A stretch of DNA of 46,742 bases from Chloroflexota bacterium (GCA_028287745.1 JAQBPB010000048.1:1-46742), one strand, 5' to 3'. Counted from the stretch's first letter, positions 34,603 through 43,514 are shown. Translations and numbers: made by a program. The notes: generated by a model from the letters alone, not told the origin.

Positions 34603-34677
34603 CCTTCGCCGCCGGGACCATTTCACATACATTACTGCTCACCTTAGCCTTGATACTGACCTGAAGGGACAATAACC

Positions 34678-35142
34678 ATGCGCGAAATTTCTTTGAACTG
34701 GAACCCGTCTAGTCCGCTATTATTTGAAGCCACCGGCCCCAACGATATCAAACTTTCGCTTGACTCGCCGGTTTCGTCCGGTGGCGAGGGCCGGGGCTTC
34801 AGCCCTAAAGTCCTGCTGATGCTGGCCGTGGGCGGCTGCACGGGCATGGATGTAATTAGCATGCTGCGCAAGATGCGCCAGGAAGTCACCGATTACCAGC
34901 TTGAAGTCAAAGGGTGGGAGCGCACGGAACATCCCAAGAAGTTCGACCGGATTGTTGTCGAACATGTCCTGACCGGCCGCAACCTGAACCAGGAGTCGGT
35001 AGCACGGGCGGTCAAGCTTTCTCACGAAAAGTACTGCGGGGTTTCAGCCAGCCTGGAGGGTTCAGTCGAGATTGAAATGACTTACCGCCTGGTTGAGGCG
35101 GCAGAAGAAGCAAAACGGGAAGAAAAAGTAGGAGGGGATTGA
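34678..35142 (+). CDS. OsmC/Ohr family protein
   Basis: A thiol-dependent hydroperoxide reductase family member. The two redox cysteines expected for the family are present: C54 in 'VGGCTGMDV' and C120 in 'SHEKYCGVSASL'. At 154 aa it is the normal length. It probably reduces organic hydroperoxides or acts on small-molecule thiol stress. AAGGG lies 9 nt before the ATG. The next gene starts only 4 bp after its stop codon, so the two form an operon. Confidence 0.92.
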   Translation: MREISLNWNPSSPLLFEATGPNDIKLSLDSPVSSGGEGRGFSPKVLLMLAVGGCTGMDVISMLRKMRQEVTDYQLEVKGWERTEHPKKFDRIVVEHVLTGRNLNQESVARAVKLSHEKYCGVSASLEGSVEIEMTYRLVEAAEEAKREEKVGGD

Positions 35143-35146
35143 TCTT

Positions 35147-35626
35147 ATGACATCTTCATCTTCATCTTCAATGCCGCAGACCAGCATTCAGGAACGCCTG
35201 CGCTGGCGCATTACTCCCGAACTTTACGAGAAAATCCGGCGCCTCTGGATCAGCCATTCCGTCGCGGAAGACCAGCGCAGCTTGCAGGGCCTGATTGACA
35301 CCCTGGCCGAAGATTGCGTTTACGAAATTGTGGGTACCGACCAGCGCTGGGAGGGCCACGATGGGGCCAGGGCTTTTTACACCTCTTTCCTGGGTGCTTT
35401 CCCTGACATTGATTTCAAGATGACCGACATAACAATCGGCCCCCAGGGCGTGTTTGAAGTGGCAAACGTTAGCGGCACCCACACAGGCCCCTGGGCCGGG
35501 CAGGCGCCCAGCGGCGAGCGAGTTGATTTCCAGGTAATTATTTTCTTTCCCTGGAACCCGGCCGCAGAGAAGTTTGGCGGCGAGAAAATCTGGGTCACGG
35601 GCGGCGACTTAATGCCGGGCCGTTAA
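35147..35626 (+). CDS. SnoaL-like polyketide cyclase / NTF2-fold protein
   Basis: 159 aa with the NTF2-like fold of the SnoaL family: an N-terminal helix, 'LAEDCVYEIVGTDQRWEGHDGARAFYTSFLGAFPDIDFKMTDI' and 'FEVANVSGTHTGPW' are the usual family landmarks. These proteins are small binding or cyclase enzymes of varied function. The GGAGGGG ribosome binding site overlaps the end of the osmC-like gene, so translation is coupled. The Ser-rich start is unusual but harmless. Confidence 0.85.
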   Translation: MTSSSSSSMPQTSIQERLRWRITPELYEKIRRLWISHSVAEDQRSLQGLIDTLAEDCVYEIVGTDQRWEGHDGARAFYTSFLGAFPDIDFKMTDITIGPQGVFEVANVSGTHTGPWAGQAPSGERVDFQVIIFFPWNPAAEKFGGEKIWVTGGDLMPGR

Positions 35627-35868
35627 CGGCTTCCTTTAATAAGAGGGACGTATAATAAGAAGGGCGAGGGTGTTAAAGCCAGGGCCTGGCTTGCCGCCCC
35701 GCCCGGAAAACCGGCCCTCCGCCTGGCGGTTTTTGCCAGGTTGAATTGGTTTGCCGCTGTTAGCATTAATGAGTGAAGAATGAACATCGGTCAAACCGAA
35801 TTTTGAGTAAGGGCTACCAAGCCAAAAATCAGGATGACCAATGTTGAATTCAACAAAGCAAAACCCTA
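35627..35868. other. intergenic gap with small palindromes
   Basis: A 240-bp gap between convergent genes. AAGCCAGG-G-CCTGGCTT (about 35677-35693) is a perfect small palindrome. AAAACCG at 35707 with CGGTTTT at 35727 could form a weak terminator. No gene is present. Confidence 0.4.
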
Positions 35869-36459
35869 TTATTTAGGGCTGATTGATATACTAATTTCAG
35901 ATAAGTCCGGAAGGTTTGCGTACACCGCGTCATAAGTGGTGTAAGTGCGTAAGATATTAACAATTTCCGGCAAAGGGTCGCTGAAGATTCCCGGTATGTC
36001 GGCCTCCCCTTCGATATTGAGCTTGAAAGCTAGTTGTTCCACCGGAGGTGTAAACCGGGCATTAACGGTGGCTTTGTTGCCCCTGGCATCCACCCGGTAC
36101 CAGCCAAAATCCGGTAAATATACTGCGTTCAGGCCGTGCAAGGTATAAGGCTCGCCATCATCGTGAAAGCTCAAACGCTGGTAACACAACCCGGCTGGAA
36201 TGGAATTGGCCCGGAGCAGGGCTGCTAAAAGATGGCTCTTGGCAAAGCAATAGCCGGTGCCAGCCTCCAGGACTTCCGGGGCGGTACATGTAACCGGGTT
36301 TAACTGGTAATCCCAACTGTGGCGAATATTATCGCGCACCCATTCAAAACAGCGTTTCGCTGTTTCTTCGACTGTAGCGGCCTTTAACTGCCGGGCCAGT
36401 TCAAAAACGGCCGGGTTTTCCCAATCAATAATCTCAGTTGATTTAAGAAATTCTTGCAC
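35869..36459 (-). CDS. transglutaminase-like cysteine peptidase-fold protein
   Basis: 196 aa. The transglutaminase-like catalytic triad is visible as C71 ('GTGYCFAKSHLLAALLRA'), H108 ('YTLHGLNAVYL') and D124 ('WYRVDARGNK'). The protein has no signal peptide, so it acts in the cytoplasm. Such proteins in bacteria are usually proteases or amidases rather than cross-linkers; the substrate is unknown. It stands alone, with AT-rich DNA upstream. The ATG at 36459 has AGGAGTAA upstream. Confidence 0.9.
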   Translation of the reverse strand: MQEFLKSTEIIDWENPAVFELARQLKAATVEETAKRCFEWVRDNIRHSWDYQLNPVTCTAPEVLEAGTGYCFAKSHLLAALLRANSIPAGLCYQRLSFHDDGEPYTLHGLNAVYLPDFGWYRVDARGNKATVNARFTPPVEQLAFKLNIEGEADIPGIFSDPLPEIVNILRTYTTYDAVYANLPDLSEISISISPK

Positions 36460-36730
36460 AATTACTCCTGTCAGCTTTTACAAAGGTTTTTCGTCTCGGA
36501 AGGTCGGCTGGAATTTATTATAACAATAGCCGTTTCATTATTATAACTCTCTGGTCGAATATTGAATAATCTTTTCTCAAAAGGAAATCCCCTGGTTACT
36601 CTGGTCTTCAGCAAACCTGTTTTAGCTCAAGAGGTTTCTTTATTTCGACCGTCATCCTAAAATTCGGGCTGATTCATGTACCTTCTTTTAGTTACCTTGG
36701 TTACCGGATAGTACGGACTAAATCTTTGAA
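36460..36730. other. AT-rich intergenic region
   Basis: 270 bp before the antiporter remnant. No gene, promoter or repeat is convincing. A short direct repeat (TTACCTTGG / TTACCGG) lies near 36692-36709, close to the remnant's broken end. Confidence 0.35.
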
Positions 36731-37177
36731 ATGACCTCGCCGCCGTTGAACCGCCAGCCCGGGAAAATCAGGCGCAGCGGCCCGAAGTGGCACCAGTTGG
36801 TCCACCACCAGACGCCGCCGTACCTGGACAGCCCCTACCTTCTGCTGATTACGGTCCTGGTGCTGGTGGCGGCGGTTGGAGGTAAATTCGTGGCTTGCTG
36901 GATGGCCGCCAGGGCCAGCGGCAAGTCGCAAAGAATTTTCCTGGCGGTTGGCAGCCTGATGAACGCTCGTGGCCTGATGGAACTGATTGCCCTTAACATT
37001 GGCCTGGGACAGAAGATTATTACTCCGACCCTGTTCGCGGTGCTGGTGATTATGGCGATTGTGACAACCCTGATGGCTTCACCGATGTTCGAGCTGGTCA
37101 ACCGGGTTACCGCTTCCGACGCGGACGGGGTGGTCGCGGTGGAAGCCCCGGCTTACCTGACCGAAAAGGCCGCCTAG
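36731..37177 (+). pseudogene. C-terminal remnant of a CPA2-type Na+/H+ (Kef-like) antiporter
   Basis: From about residue 34 onward the frame matches the last two hundred bases of cation:proton antiporters: 'SPYLLLITVLVLVAAVGGKF', then 'RIFLAVGSLMNARGLMELIALNIGLG', 'ITPTLFAVLVIMAIVTTLMASPMF'. The first ~30 residues do not resemble the family, and the eight or more upstream helices are absent. Codon use is like resident genes. A terminator follows at 37211. It is therefore a 5'-truncated relic rather than a working gene. Confidence 0.75.
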
Positions 37178-37210
37178 CATCTTTGCGATATATTCCGATA
37201 TATAAAGAAG

Positions 37211-37252
37211 AGAGCCTGTAAAGCGATGATACCGCTTCACAGGCTCTTTTTG
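37211..37252. terminator. terminator between antiporter remnant and glycosyltransferase
   Basis: AGAGCCTGT (37211-37219) pairs with ACAGGCTCT (37239-37247), extended by an inner AGCG/CGCT pair, and is followed by TTTTT on the plus strand. It may serve both convergent units. Confidence 0.85.
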
Positions 37253-37274
37253 ATTGAGAGTGTTTTGGCTATAG

Positions 37275-38297
37275 TTAGTTCAAGCGCCAGATGCGCTGGT
37301 AAGCCTTGAATCTTTCAGCGGCTTCTCTTTTGGAAAGTTGCCCGCGAAGCCGCCCGGCAAAGGCTTGCAGGGTTTTGACGGCCAGGCCCAGGCCGGTAAT
37401 CAGGCGAGCCATCCGCTGAAAGCCCAGGCTGTAATGTTTCTTGTAAAAATAACTGCGGCTGCGGAAAAGTTGGACCAGCATTTCCTGGCGAAACTGGCGG
37501 GTACTGGCCCCGGCATGGTGAATGACTTTCGCGGCGGGCAGGCTGTAAATCCGCCAGTAATGAGGGCGGCGGCGTCCCGGCCTGAAACGCAGCCCCACCG
37601 GGCGGTAGCCTTCCGGTATTTCGGCCTGTTTAACCCGGTAGCACCAGTCAATTTCTTCCATGTACATAAAGAAAGCTTCGTCCATCAGGCCGATTTTATC
37701 CACCACCGCGCGGCGCACCATCAGGCAGGCCCCCAGCGGGAAGTCAATTTCGAAAGCCTGGGGATATTCTCCGTTATACAGGCGGCGTGAGTAGCGACCG
37801 TTTAGCCGGGAGCGGGTCAGGCGCCAGTTAAGGGGAAAGAAGTCCAGGAAGATCTGGCCCAGGCCGGGGAAACGAAAGGCGCTCTCCTGGAAACTGCCAT
37901 CCGGGTAAACCAGCCCCGGACCGACCACGGCCGCCTGCGGTTCGGCTTCCAGGAAGCCCAGCATTTGCCAGAGGGCCGGGCCGATAACCTCAGTATCCGG
38001 GTTGAGGAGCAGCAAGTAATTACCCCTGGCCCGGGCAAGCCCCTGGTTACTGGCCGTTGCAAAGCCCCGGTTGTCCGGGTTGGCGATAAGTTTAACCTGG
38101 GGGAATTCTTGCCTGACCATTTCGACGCTGTCATCGCTGGAAGCGTTATCCACCACGAATAGCTCAAAGGTATAGCGCGGGTGAGGGTTGGCATAGACCG
38201 CCGCCAGGCACTTTCGCAAGAGCGCTGCGGTGTTGTAGCTGACCACTACGATAGTCAGATCAATATTTTGAGTTGAATTAGCTATTAATGGTTCCAA
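37275..38297 (-). CDS. family 2 glycosyltransferase (rhamnosyltransferase-like)
   Basis: A GT-A fold transferase for cell-surface polysaccharide or glycolipid. The landmarks are 'IVVVSYNTAALLRKCL' (about 15-30), 'VVDNASSDDS', 'NPDNRGFATASNQGL' and the metal-binding 'LLLNPDTEV'. It also has 'PLGACLMVRRAVVDKIGLMDEAFFMYMEEIDWCYR', the acceptor-side motif with the likely catalytic acid ('EEIDWC'). At 340 aa it is full length for the WbbL-like group. The C-terminus has an amphipathic stretch but no membrane helix. The TTG at 38297 is used with a weak purine-rich site. It stands alone, so the substrate is unknown. Confidence 0.9.
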   Translation of the reverse strand: MEPLIANSTQNIDLTIVVVSYNTAALLRKCLAAVYANPHPRYTFELFVVDNASSDDSVEMVRQEFPQVKLIANPDNRGFATASNQGLARARGNYLLLLNPDTEVIGPALWQMLGFLEAEPQAAVVGPGLVYPDGSFQESAFRFPGLGQIFLDFFPLNWRLTRSRLNGRYSRRLYNGEYPQAFEIDFPLGACLMVRRAVVDKIGLMDEAFFMYMEEIDWCYRVKQAEIPEGYRPVGLRFRPGRRRPHYWRIYSLPAAKVIHHAGASTRQFRQEMLVQLFRSRSYFYKKHYSLGFQRMARLITGLGLAVKTLQAFAGRLRGQLSKREAAERFKAYQRIWRLN

Positions 38298-38591
38298 GTT
38301 TTTCTTCTAAGGGTAGAGTTGCGGGCCGATAAGTTCGACTTTATATTACCTGTTGGTTGTAGTATAATCGCGGGTACATAGGCTGTCAAAGGACCGCAAA
38401 GGGGAGGCGTCATTACACCCATTTATCGAGCGTTTAACCTCTTTCCTGCGAAATTTCCTGCCGGTACTTTAACCAAGTCTTATTACCGGACGCTTTTGTT
38501 CAGCAAAACGCCAGGCATTTTGAAGGCCAGGGCCGGCGCTATAAATTGTAACATGGCCTATACACAATTGGGAGTAAGCAAATAATTCCAG
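38298..38591. other. upstream region of the ketosynthase gene
   Basis: 294 bp between divergent genes. The region contains GGGAGGCGTC and a TTGGGAGTAAGC near the ketosynthase start, but GGGAG lies 17 nt from the ATG. No further gene is seen. Confidence 0.35.
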
Positions 38592-40076
38592 ATGGATCAC
38601 AAAAGACCAGAGTTTAATAAAAACGAATTACTTGAAATTAAGAACCGGTTGGCCCGCCTGGGAATGAGCCTGGTTGAAGCGCAAAACCGCAACCCGGGTG
38701 AGAATGGTGGTTCTTTTTTCGATAACCAACTAGATGATTTGCTGGCCGATATTGTGCAAAAGGCGGGAAGCAGTGTCGGTACTCAAGCCGAACCGCTCCT
38801 GGTCGGCGAGGAAAAGCCGAAACCGCGCCGGGTTGTAATTACCGGCCTGGGTACGGTCAATCCGCTCGCTCACAATGTGGAAGACTTCTGGAATGCCCTT
38901 AAAAAAGGCCAGAGCGGAATTACCCGCATGACCCTGACCGACCCGAGTAACTACCCGACCCATGTGGCCGGTGAGGTCAAGGACTGGAACCCCAAGTTGT
39001 ATATGGACGCCAAAGAAGCCCGGCGCATGTCCCGCAACAGTCAGTTCGCGGTCGCGGCCGCTCGCCAGGCAATTGAAGATGCCAGGCTGGATGTTGAAGG
39101 CGATTTGGCCGACGATTACGGCGTCGTCTGGGGCACCGGCAATTGCGCTTACCCTGAAACCGAAGCGGGCGCCCGGACCATGATCGAGCGTGGCGGCATG
39201 AAACTCAGCCCTTTCTTTATTCCCACTATCCTGCCCAATATGGCCGCCGCTCAGATTGCCATGCAGCTTGGCTTTAAAGGTTATAACACGACCGTTATCA
39301 CTGCCTGCGCTTCCAGCACTCAATCCATCGGGGAAGCCGCTGAAATCATCAAGCGGGGCGATGCTGAAGTTATGATCAGTGGTGGTGGCGAAGCGCCAAT
39401 CAGCGAACTGGGTCTGGCCGGATTTTGTGTAATGCGGGCCATGAGTACCGGCCGGAATGACGCCCCGACCACCGCCAGCCGCCCCTTTGATAAGGGCCGG
39501 GACGGATTTGTACCGGCCGAAGGCGCGTCGGCCCTGGTCCTGGAAAACCTGGACCACGCCCTGGCGCGTGGCGCGACAATCTATGGCGAAATAGTCGGCT
39601 TTGGCGCGACCTGTGACGCTTACCACCTGGTGGCCCCGGAGCCGTCCGGCCTGGGAGCGGTCCGCTCGATGCGCCGGGCTTTGCATAGCGCCAGGCTTTC
39701 GCCCCGCGATGTTAATTACATCAATGCTCACGGCACCAGCACTGACCTCAATGATAAAATGGAGACTGTGGCGGTTAAGAAAGTCTTTGGCGATTACGCT
39801 TACCAGATTCCGATGAGCAGTACCAAGTCAATGGTCGGCCACCTTTTAGGCGGTTCCGGCGGTGTCGAAGCGGTAGCGACACTTATGATGATGAAAAATG
39901 AAATGATTCACCCGACCATCAATTACGAAACGCCGGATGAAGATTTAGACCTGGATTATGTTCCAAACCGGGCCAGGCCATCCAAGATCAAGGTTGCCAT
40001 GAGTAATTCCTTTGGCTTTGGCGGGCAGAACGCTTCGATCATTTTTAAGGAATACGTTGCCAGTAAGCCGGAATAA
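38592..40076 (+). CDS. fabF: 3-oxoacyl-ACP synthase II (FabF-type) with N-terminal extension
   Basis: A condensing enzyme of fatty-acid elongation. The Cys-His-His triad is C239 (TACASSTQ), H380 (NAHGTSTDLND) and H417 (MVGHLLGGSGG). The core starts at 'RRVVITGLGTVNPLAHN' (about residue 79), where FabF normally begins. The first ~78 residues are an extra segment, rich in Glu, Asn and Asp and probably helical ('NKNELLEIKNRLARLGMSLVEAQNR'). No start codon lies between this segment and the core, so the extension is real. The rest matches the usual ~410-aa FabF. No acpP, fabD or fabG adjoins it, so it may be an extra, specialised ketosynthase. Confidence 0.92.
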   Translation: MDHKRPEFNKNELLEIKNRLARLGMSLVEAQNRNPGENGGSFFDNQLDDLLADIVQKAGSSVGTQAEPLLVGEEKPKPRRVVITGLGTVNPLAHNVEDFWNALKKGQSGITRMTLTDPSNYPTHVAGEVKDWNPKLYMDAKEARRMSRNSQFAVAAARQAIEDARLDVEGDLADDYGVVWGTGNCAYPETEAGARTMIERGGMKLSPFFIPTILPNMAAAQIAMQLGFKGYNTTVITACASSTQSIGEAAEIIKRGDAEVMISGGGEAPISELGLAGFCVMRAMSTGRNDAPTTASRPFDKGRDGFVPAEGASALVLENLDHALARGATIYGEIVGFGATCDAYHLVAPEPSGLGAVRSMRRALHSARLSPRDVNYINAHGTSTDLNDKMETVAVKKVFGDYAYQIPMSSTKSMVGHLLGGSGGVEAVATLMMMKNEMIHPTINYETPDEDLDLDYVPNRARPSKIKVAMSNSFGFGGQNASIIFKEYVASKPE

Positions 40077-40105
40077 ATAGCTTTTTAACCAGGCGGAGGA
40101 ACACA

Positions 40106-40465
40106 ATGTCGGTCGGGGAATTCTGGACTTTTAACTTCTGGGAATTGCGCCTGGGTTTTCAAGGGCGTGAACTGGAAGAACTAACCCGGCTGGGCATTAT
40201 TCCTGAGTACGGGCGAGTTAAGGGAGTCCGGGCTATCAAGCTATTCCGGATTGAAGAAGGCGACGATGTGGGCCAGTTCCTGGCAGTAACGATTTATGAG
40301 AGCCGCGAGGCTTTCAACGCCTGGTTTACCAGTAACAGCCTGGATTACCATCGCTGGGAACAAAGTTTAAGACCGACTCTGGAAAGATGGTCGGCTGCCG
40401 CCAACCTGACCGGGGTCCACCGCCTGGTGGAATTGCTGGACTTCCGCTTTGAGCATAATGATTAA
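40106..40465 (+). CDS. small dimeric alpha-beta-barrel-like protein, function unknown
   Basis: 119 aa. The pattern 'AIKLFRIEEGDDVGQFLAVTIYESREAFNAWFTS' is like the antibiotic-biosynthesis-monooxygenase/EthD-type ferredoxin-like fold, with strands flanking a helix and a 'W' near the end of the second helix. The assignment is by pattern only. It begins 29 bp after the ketosynthase with GGAGG in place and may be co-transcribed with it. A terminator-like hairpin overlaps its stop codon. Confidence 0.72.
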   Translation: MSVGEFWTFNFWELRLGFQGRELEELTRLGIIPEYGRVKGVRAIKLFRIEEGDDVGQFLAVTIYESREAFNAWFTSNSLDYHRWEQSLRPTLERWSAAANLTGVHRLVELLDFRFEHND

Positions 40466-40500
40466 GCCTGGCTATTCGGCGATTTACACGCCGGGCTTTT
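40464..40500 (+). terminator. hairpin overlapping the stop codon of the small barrel protein
   Basis: AAGCCTGGC (40464-40472) pairs with GCCGGGCTT (40490-40498) with one wobble, then TTTT. The next gene's AGGAG follows at once, so termination is probably partial. Confidence 0.55.
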
Positions 40501-40514
40501 AATAGGAGATTGAA

Positions 40515-41621
40515 GTGCTTCTTTCTGTTACCAATAAAGTTGAAGTCGACCGGCAAAAGAAAATCAACCGGATCTTTTTTTGGGCGGGTATAATCGGCCT
40601 GGCCTCCGCAATGGGTATTCTATTCATCAACGCGGGCAATCCTTACCTGGTGTTTTTAGGCTATCCTTTCCTGATTTTCGGTTTAATCCTCTCCAAACGC
40701 GGTTCTTTTAATAACCGGCGGCATGGCATCGGTGGTTACAAAATAGCCAGTGAAGAAAAACTGATTGCCAGCGCCCTGGAAGGTGTGCCGCCGCGCTATC
40801 ACCTGTACAGCTGGATTAAGCTGGGCGGCGTTGCCATTGACCACCTGCTGGTTACTCCCGGCGGGCTTATGATAGTCAAAGCCTGCAGCCAGATGGGCGA
40901 TTACAAGCTGTACAATGACGTTTACCGCCGCAAGACCGGTCTGGCGGTCTGGTTCGCGACTGTCGGCGAACCCGGTATTGGCAACCCGACCCGCGAGTTG
41001 GACAACCAGGTCAAGAAGCTGCGCGAGTATTTCCAGGAAAAGGGCCTCGAAATCCCGGTGGACGGCGTAGTGGTCTTTATGATCCCGCGCACTCGGATTC
41101 TACAGGCCGAAGAAATGAGCTACCCGGTCTGCAAATTGGATCAGTTGAAGCAGGCTATCCGGGGCTGGGAAACCGAAATAAACATGACCGTCCCGCAGCA
41201 GCAGCAGGTCGAAGACTATATTATGGAGACTCTGCCTGCCGATGTGGCGGCGGAAGCCCGGACCCTGGCCCAACTGCCCAGCTACAAGCGGGCGGCCCTG
41301 ATGAATTCCAAACCAGCAGAGAAAGGCAAAGCGGCGGTCAAAGAAAAGGCGGTTATTAAACCGGCTGAACCGGCCGCGCCCAAGCCCCGGCTTACTCCCG
41401 AAGAACGCGAACGCCTGCGCCTGGAACGCATAAAAGCCGCCCAGGAAAAAGGCCGCCAGGGTGTCAACCCCTATACTCCACTCGAACCGGGAATGAAGAT
41501 GGGTAAAGACGGTAAGGTCCGGGAAGTGAAGCCGACTGTTATTGAAAAGAAACCACCCCGCCGCCGGGTTGAGCCGCTGCAAAGGCCGGCACCGGGCGCT
41601 TTTGGCGAACGGAAAGATTAG
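40515..41621 (+). CDS. NERD-like domain membrane protein
   Basis: 368 aa. Two short transmembrane segments (about 17-33 and 36-54) are followed by a nuclease-related (NERD) type domain: 'IASALEGVPPRYHLYSWIKLGGVAIDHLLVTPGGLMIVKA'. The family's D and the E-x-K of 'IDHVLV..GVFVIETK' read here as 'IDHLLV..GLMIVKA', so the catalytic Glu-x-Lys is not intact and nuclease activity is doubtful. The C-terminal third is a charged, disordered Lys/Pro/Arg tail. The GTG at 40515 has AGGAG upstream. It overlaps operonically with holB (2-bp gap), so it may take part in replication-associated work, but this is a guess. Confidence 0.72.
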   Translation: MLLSVTNKVEVDRQKKINRIFFWAGIIGLASAMGILFINAGNPYLVFLGYPFLIFGLILSKRGSFNNRRHGIGGYKIASEEKLIASALEGVPPRYHLYSWIKLGGVAIDHLLVTPGGLMIVKACSQMGDYKLYNDVYRRKTGLAVWFATVGEPGIGNPTRELDNQVKKLREYFQEKGLEIPVDGVVVFMIPRTRILQAEEMSYPVCKLDQLKQAIRGWETEINMTVPQQQQVEDYIMETLPADVAAEARTLAQLPSYKRAALMNSKPAEKGKAAVKEKAVIKPAEPAAPKPRLTPEERERLRLERIKAAQEKGRQGVNPYTPLEPGMKMGKDGKVREVKPTVIEKKPPRRRVEPLQRPAPGAFGERKD

Positions 41622-41623
41622 CT

Positions 41624-42730
41624 TTGTGGGAAGATATTGATTCAGAGGACAGCTTCGAACCTCTGACGGATGCGCTAATCGGACATGAGTGGGCCGCCGG
41701 GCTGCTCCAGAGCAGCATCGACAGCCAGAAGTTAAGCCACGCTTACGTATTTAGCGGCCCGGCCGGGATTGGCAAGAGTTATCTGGCCCACCATTTCGTG
41801 ATGGCCCTGTGCTGCGAAACCCCACCGCCCAGAGTAGAGGGCCAGCTGGGTTTTCGCTTCTGTAGGACCTGCCGGGCCTGCCGCATGATCCGCGAGGATA
41901 AGTTCCCCGATGTTACGGTAGTCGGGCTGGACTGGCAGGCCCGCATGGAAGGCAGTACCGGTTCGAGCGGGGCAAACGCTAACCTCAAAATAGATACCAT
42001 CCGGGCCATTCAGCTTGAAATCAGCCGGGCCCCCAGCGAAGCTCCCTGGCGGGTCTTTATCGTCGAGGACGCGGCAACCATGCAGCCAGCCGCCGCTAAC
42101 GCCTTTCTCAAAACCCTGGAAGAACCCCCCGCCCGTGCCATTATAATTCTAATCTCCGATAGCGACCGGGCCCTCCTACCAACCATCATTTCCCGCTGCC
42201 AGGTATTTGAACTGCGTTCGGTACCGACTGCTGCCGTTGAGGCTGCTTTATTGGAGCGCGGGGCGGAACCGCAACCGGCCAGGACGCTGGCGGCCCTTTC
42301 AGTGGGGCGCCCGGGTTTTGCCCTGCGGGCCTTTTACGATAAAACCCACCAGGACGTGAATGACCGGGACGAAGCGGTCATGCATCTGGAAGACCTGTTG
42401 AAGTCCGACCGGGCGGCCCGCCTGGCCTTTTCAGAGGAGCTAAACTCGCGCTGGATGAGCCAGGGCGAACGGCGCGCCTCGGTGCTAACTATGCTAAACC
42501 TGTGGCTGGGCTGGTGGCGCGACTTGCTGCTGGTCTATAACGGCCAGGCTCGTTATGCCACCAACCAGGACAAGCTAGATACGCTCCAGACCCAGGTTGA
42601 CCGGTTGCAGTTGAGCCAGATCAAAGAAATGCTACAATGGCTGACCCGCGCCCAGTCTGAACTGGATAGCAATGTCAGTCCCCGGCTGGCCCTGGGCGAC
42701 CTGTTCATCAACCATTTGCCCCGACTTTAA
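41624..42730 (+). CDS. holB: DNA polymerase III subunit delta'
   Basis: The clamp-loader delta' subunit. Motifs are 'GHEWAAGLLQSSIDSQKLSHAY' at the N-terminus, Walker A G45-P-A-G-I-G-K-S52, zinc cysteines around C80-x2-C83-x2-C86 with C63/C64, 'NAFLKTLEEPP' and the 'SRC' sensor near 'TIISRCQVF'. At 368 aa it is a normal delta'. The TTG at 41624 begins 3 bp after the NERD-like gene and is preceded by GGAAAG. It is followed by ricT in the classic order. Confidence 0.93.
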   Translation: MWEDIDSEDSFEPLTDALIGHEWAAGLLQSSIDSQKLSHAYVFSGPAGIGKSYLAHHFVMALCCETPPPRVEGQLGFRFCRTCRACRMIREDKFPDVTVVGLDWQARMEGSTGSSGANANLKIDTIRAIQLEISRAPSEAPWRVFIVEDAATMQPAAANAFLKTLEEPPARAIIILISDSDRALLPTIISRCQVFELRSVPTAAVEAALLERGAEPQPARTLAALSVGRPGFALRAFYDKTHQDVNDRDEAVMHLEDLLKSDRAARLAFSEELNSRWMSQGERRASVLTMLNLWLGWWRDLLLVYNGQARYATNQDKLDTLQTQVDRLQLSQIKEMLQWLTRAQSELDSNVSPRLALGDLFINHLPRL

Positions 42731-42749
42731 GAGACTAGCGAGGCCCACT

Positions 42750-43499
42750 ATGTGTGATCTACAACTGCCTGCCAAACGTATAATAGGCGTACGGGTCCAG
42801 GACGCCGGAGACATCCTTTTTTGCGAGGCTAGCCCCCTTACACCGGTTCCGGGCGAGTGGGTAATAGTGCAGGGAGAAGGGGTAACCTTTGCAGGACGGG
42901 TAGTGCTGCCGGACAGCCTGGTGGAAGCCAGCCGCTTTAGCCGTTCCCTGCCGGTGGTATTAAGAGCGGCCGGAGAAGCCGACCTGGTCGCGGCTGGATT
43001 TGCCCCTGTGTTGGAGGCGCGGGCGGCCAGGCAGTTTAACGAGCTAATCGCGGCCCATAATTTGCCCTATCAATTAAAGGAGGTCAGGTTCAGCCCTGAC
43101 ACAGGAGCGGGCTTGCTGGCCTTGCGGTTTTCGGCTCCGCAGGAACCAACCTCCCCGGAATACGTTCTTTTATTAAAGGGGCTTGCCGAAAGCTTTGCAA
43201 CCAGGCTGGAACTGTTCCTGGTGGGCGGCGAGGCGAAGGTGCTTAATCCCCCGTCCGGTGAAAAGTTTATTGGCTGGGTCAACAATCTGTTGGCCGAATT
43301 GGACCCGCCGGTTATGGCCCAGGCAGTGGTTGGCGAACGTTTACTGGATGAAGCGGCGGTTTACCGGCCAGGCCAAAGGGCAACCGCCACGGCCCGGCCA
43401 GCCGAATTAGCAACAGCGGCGGCCTGGTACGACCCGGCCACGACGACTTTTTCGGTGGGAGGGGCAGCAACGGCTCCTCCAGGCAGTAACGTTAACTAG
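42750..43499 (+). CDS. ricT: PSP1-domain protein (RicT/YaaT family)
   Basis: The Bacillus homologue is a regulator of RNA maturation and of phosphorelay proteins (Y complex). The PSP1 plan is visible: 'IIGVRVQDAGDILFCEASPL', 'GEWVIVQGEGVTFAGRVVLP' and a C-terminal 'TSPEYVLLLKGLAESFATRLELFLVG', typical of the family's second half. The family's extra C-terminal zinc cysteines are not seen, but one Cys lies early (MCDL). The ATG at 42750 has GCGAGG upstream; an in-frame start inside holB is unlikely. The holB-ricT adjacency is conserved in Bacillus and supports the call. Confidence 0.85.
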   Translation: MCDLQLPAKRIIGVRVQDAGDILFCEASPLTPVPGEWVIVQGEGVTFAGRVVLPDSLVEASRFSRSLPVVLRAAGEADLVAAGFAPVLEARAARQFNELIAAHNLPYQLKEVRFSPDTGAGLLALRFSAPQEPTSPEYVLLLKGLAESFATRLELFLVGGEAKVLNPPSGEKFIGWVNNLLAELDPPVMAQAVVGERLLDEAAVYRPGQRATATARPAELATAAAWYDPATTTFSVGGAATAPPGSNVN

Positions 43500-43514
43500 A
43501 AAGAAGTCTTTCAA

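Noticed and set aside
42672..42749. Upstream extension of ricT into holB
   Set aside because: The extra residues do not match PSP1 proteins, and GCGAGG precedes the ATG at 42750.
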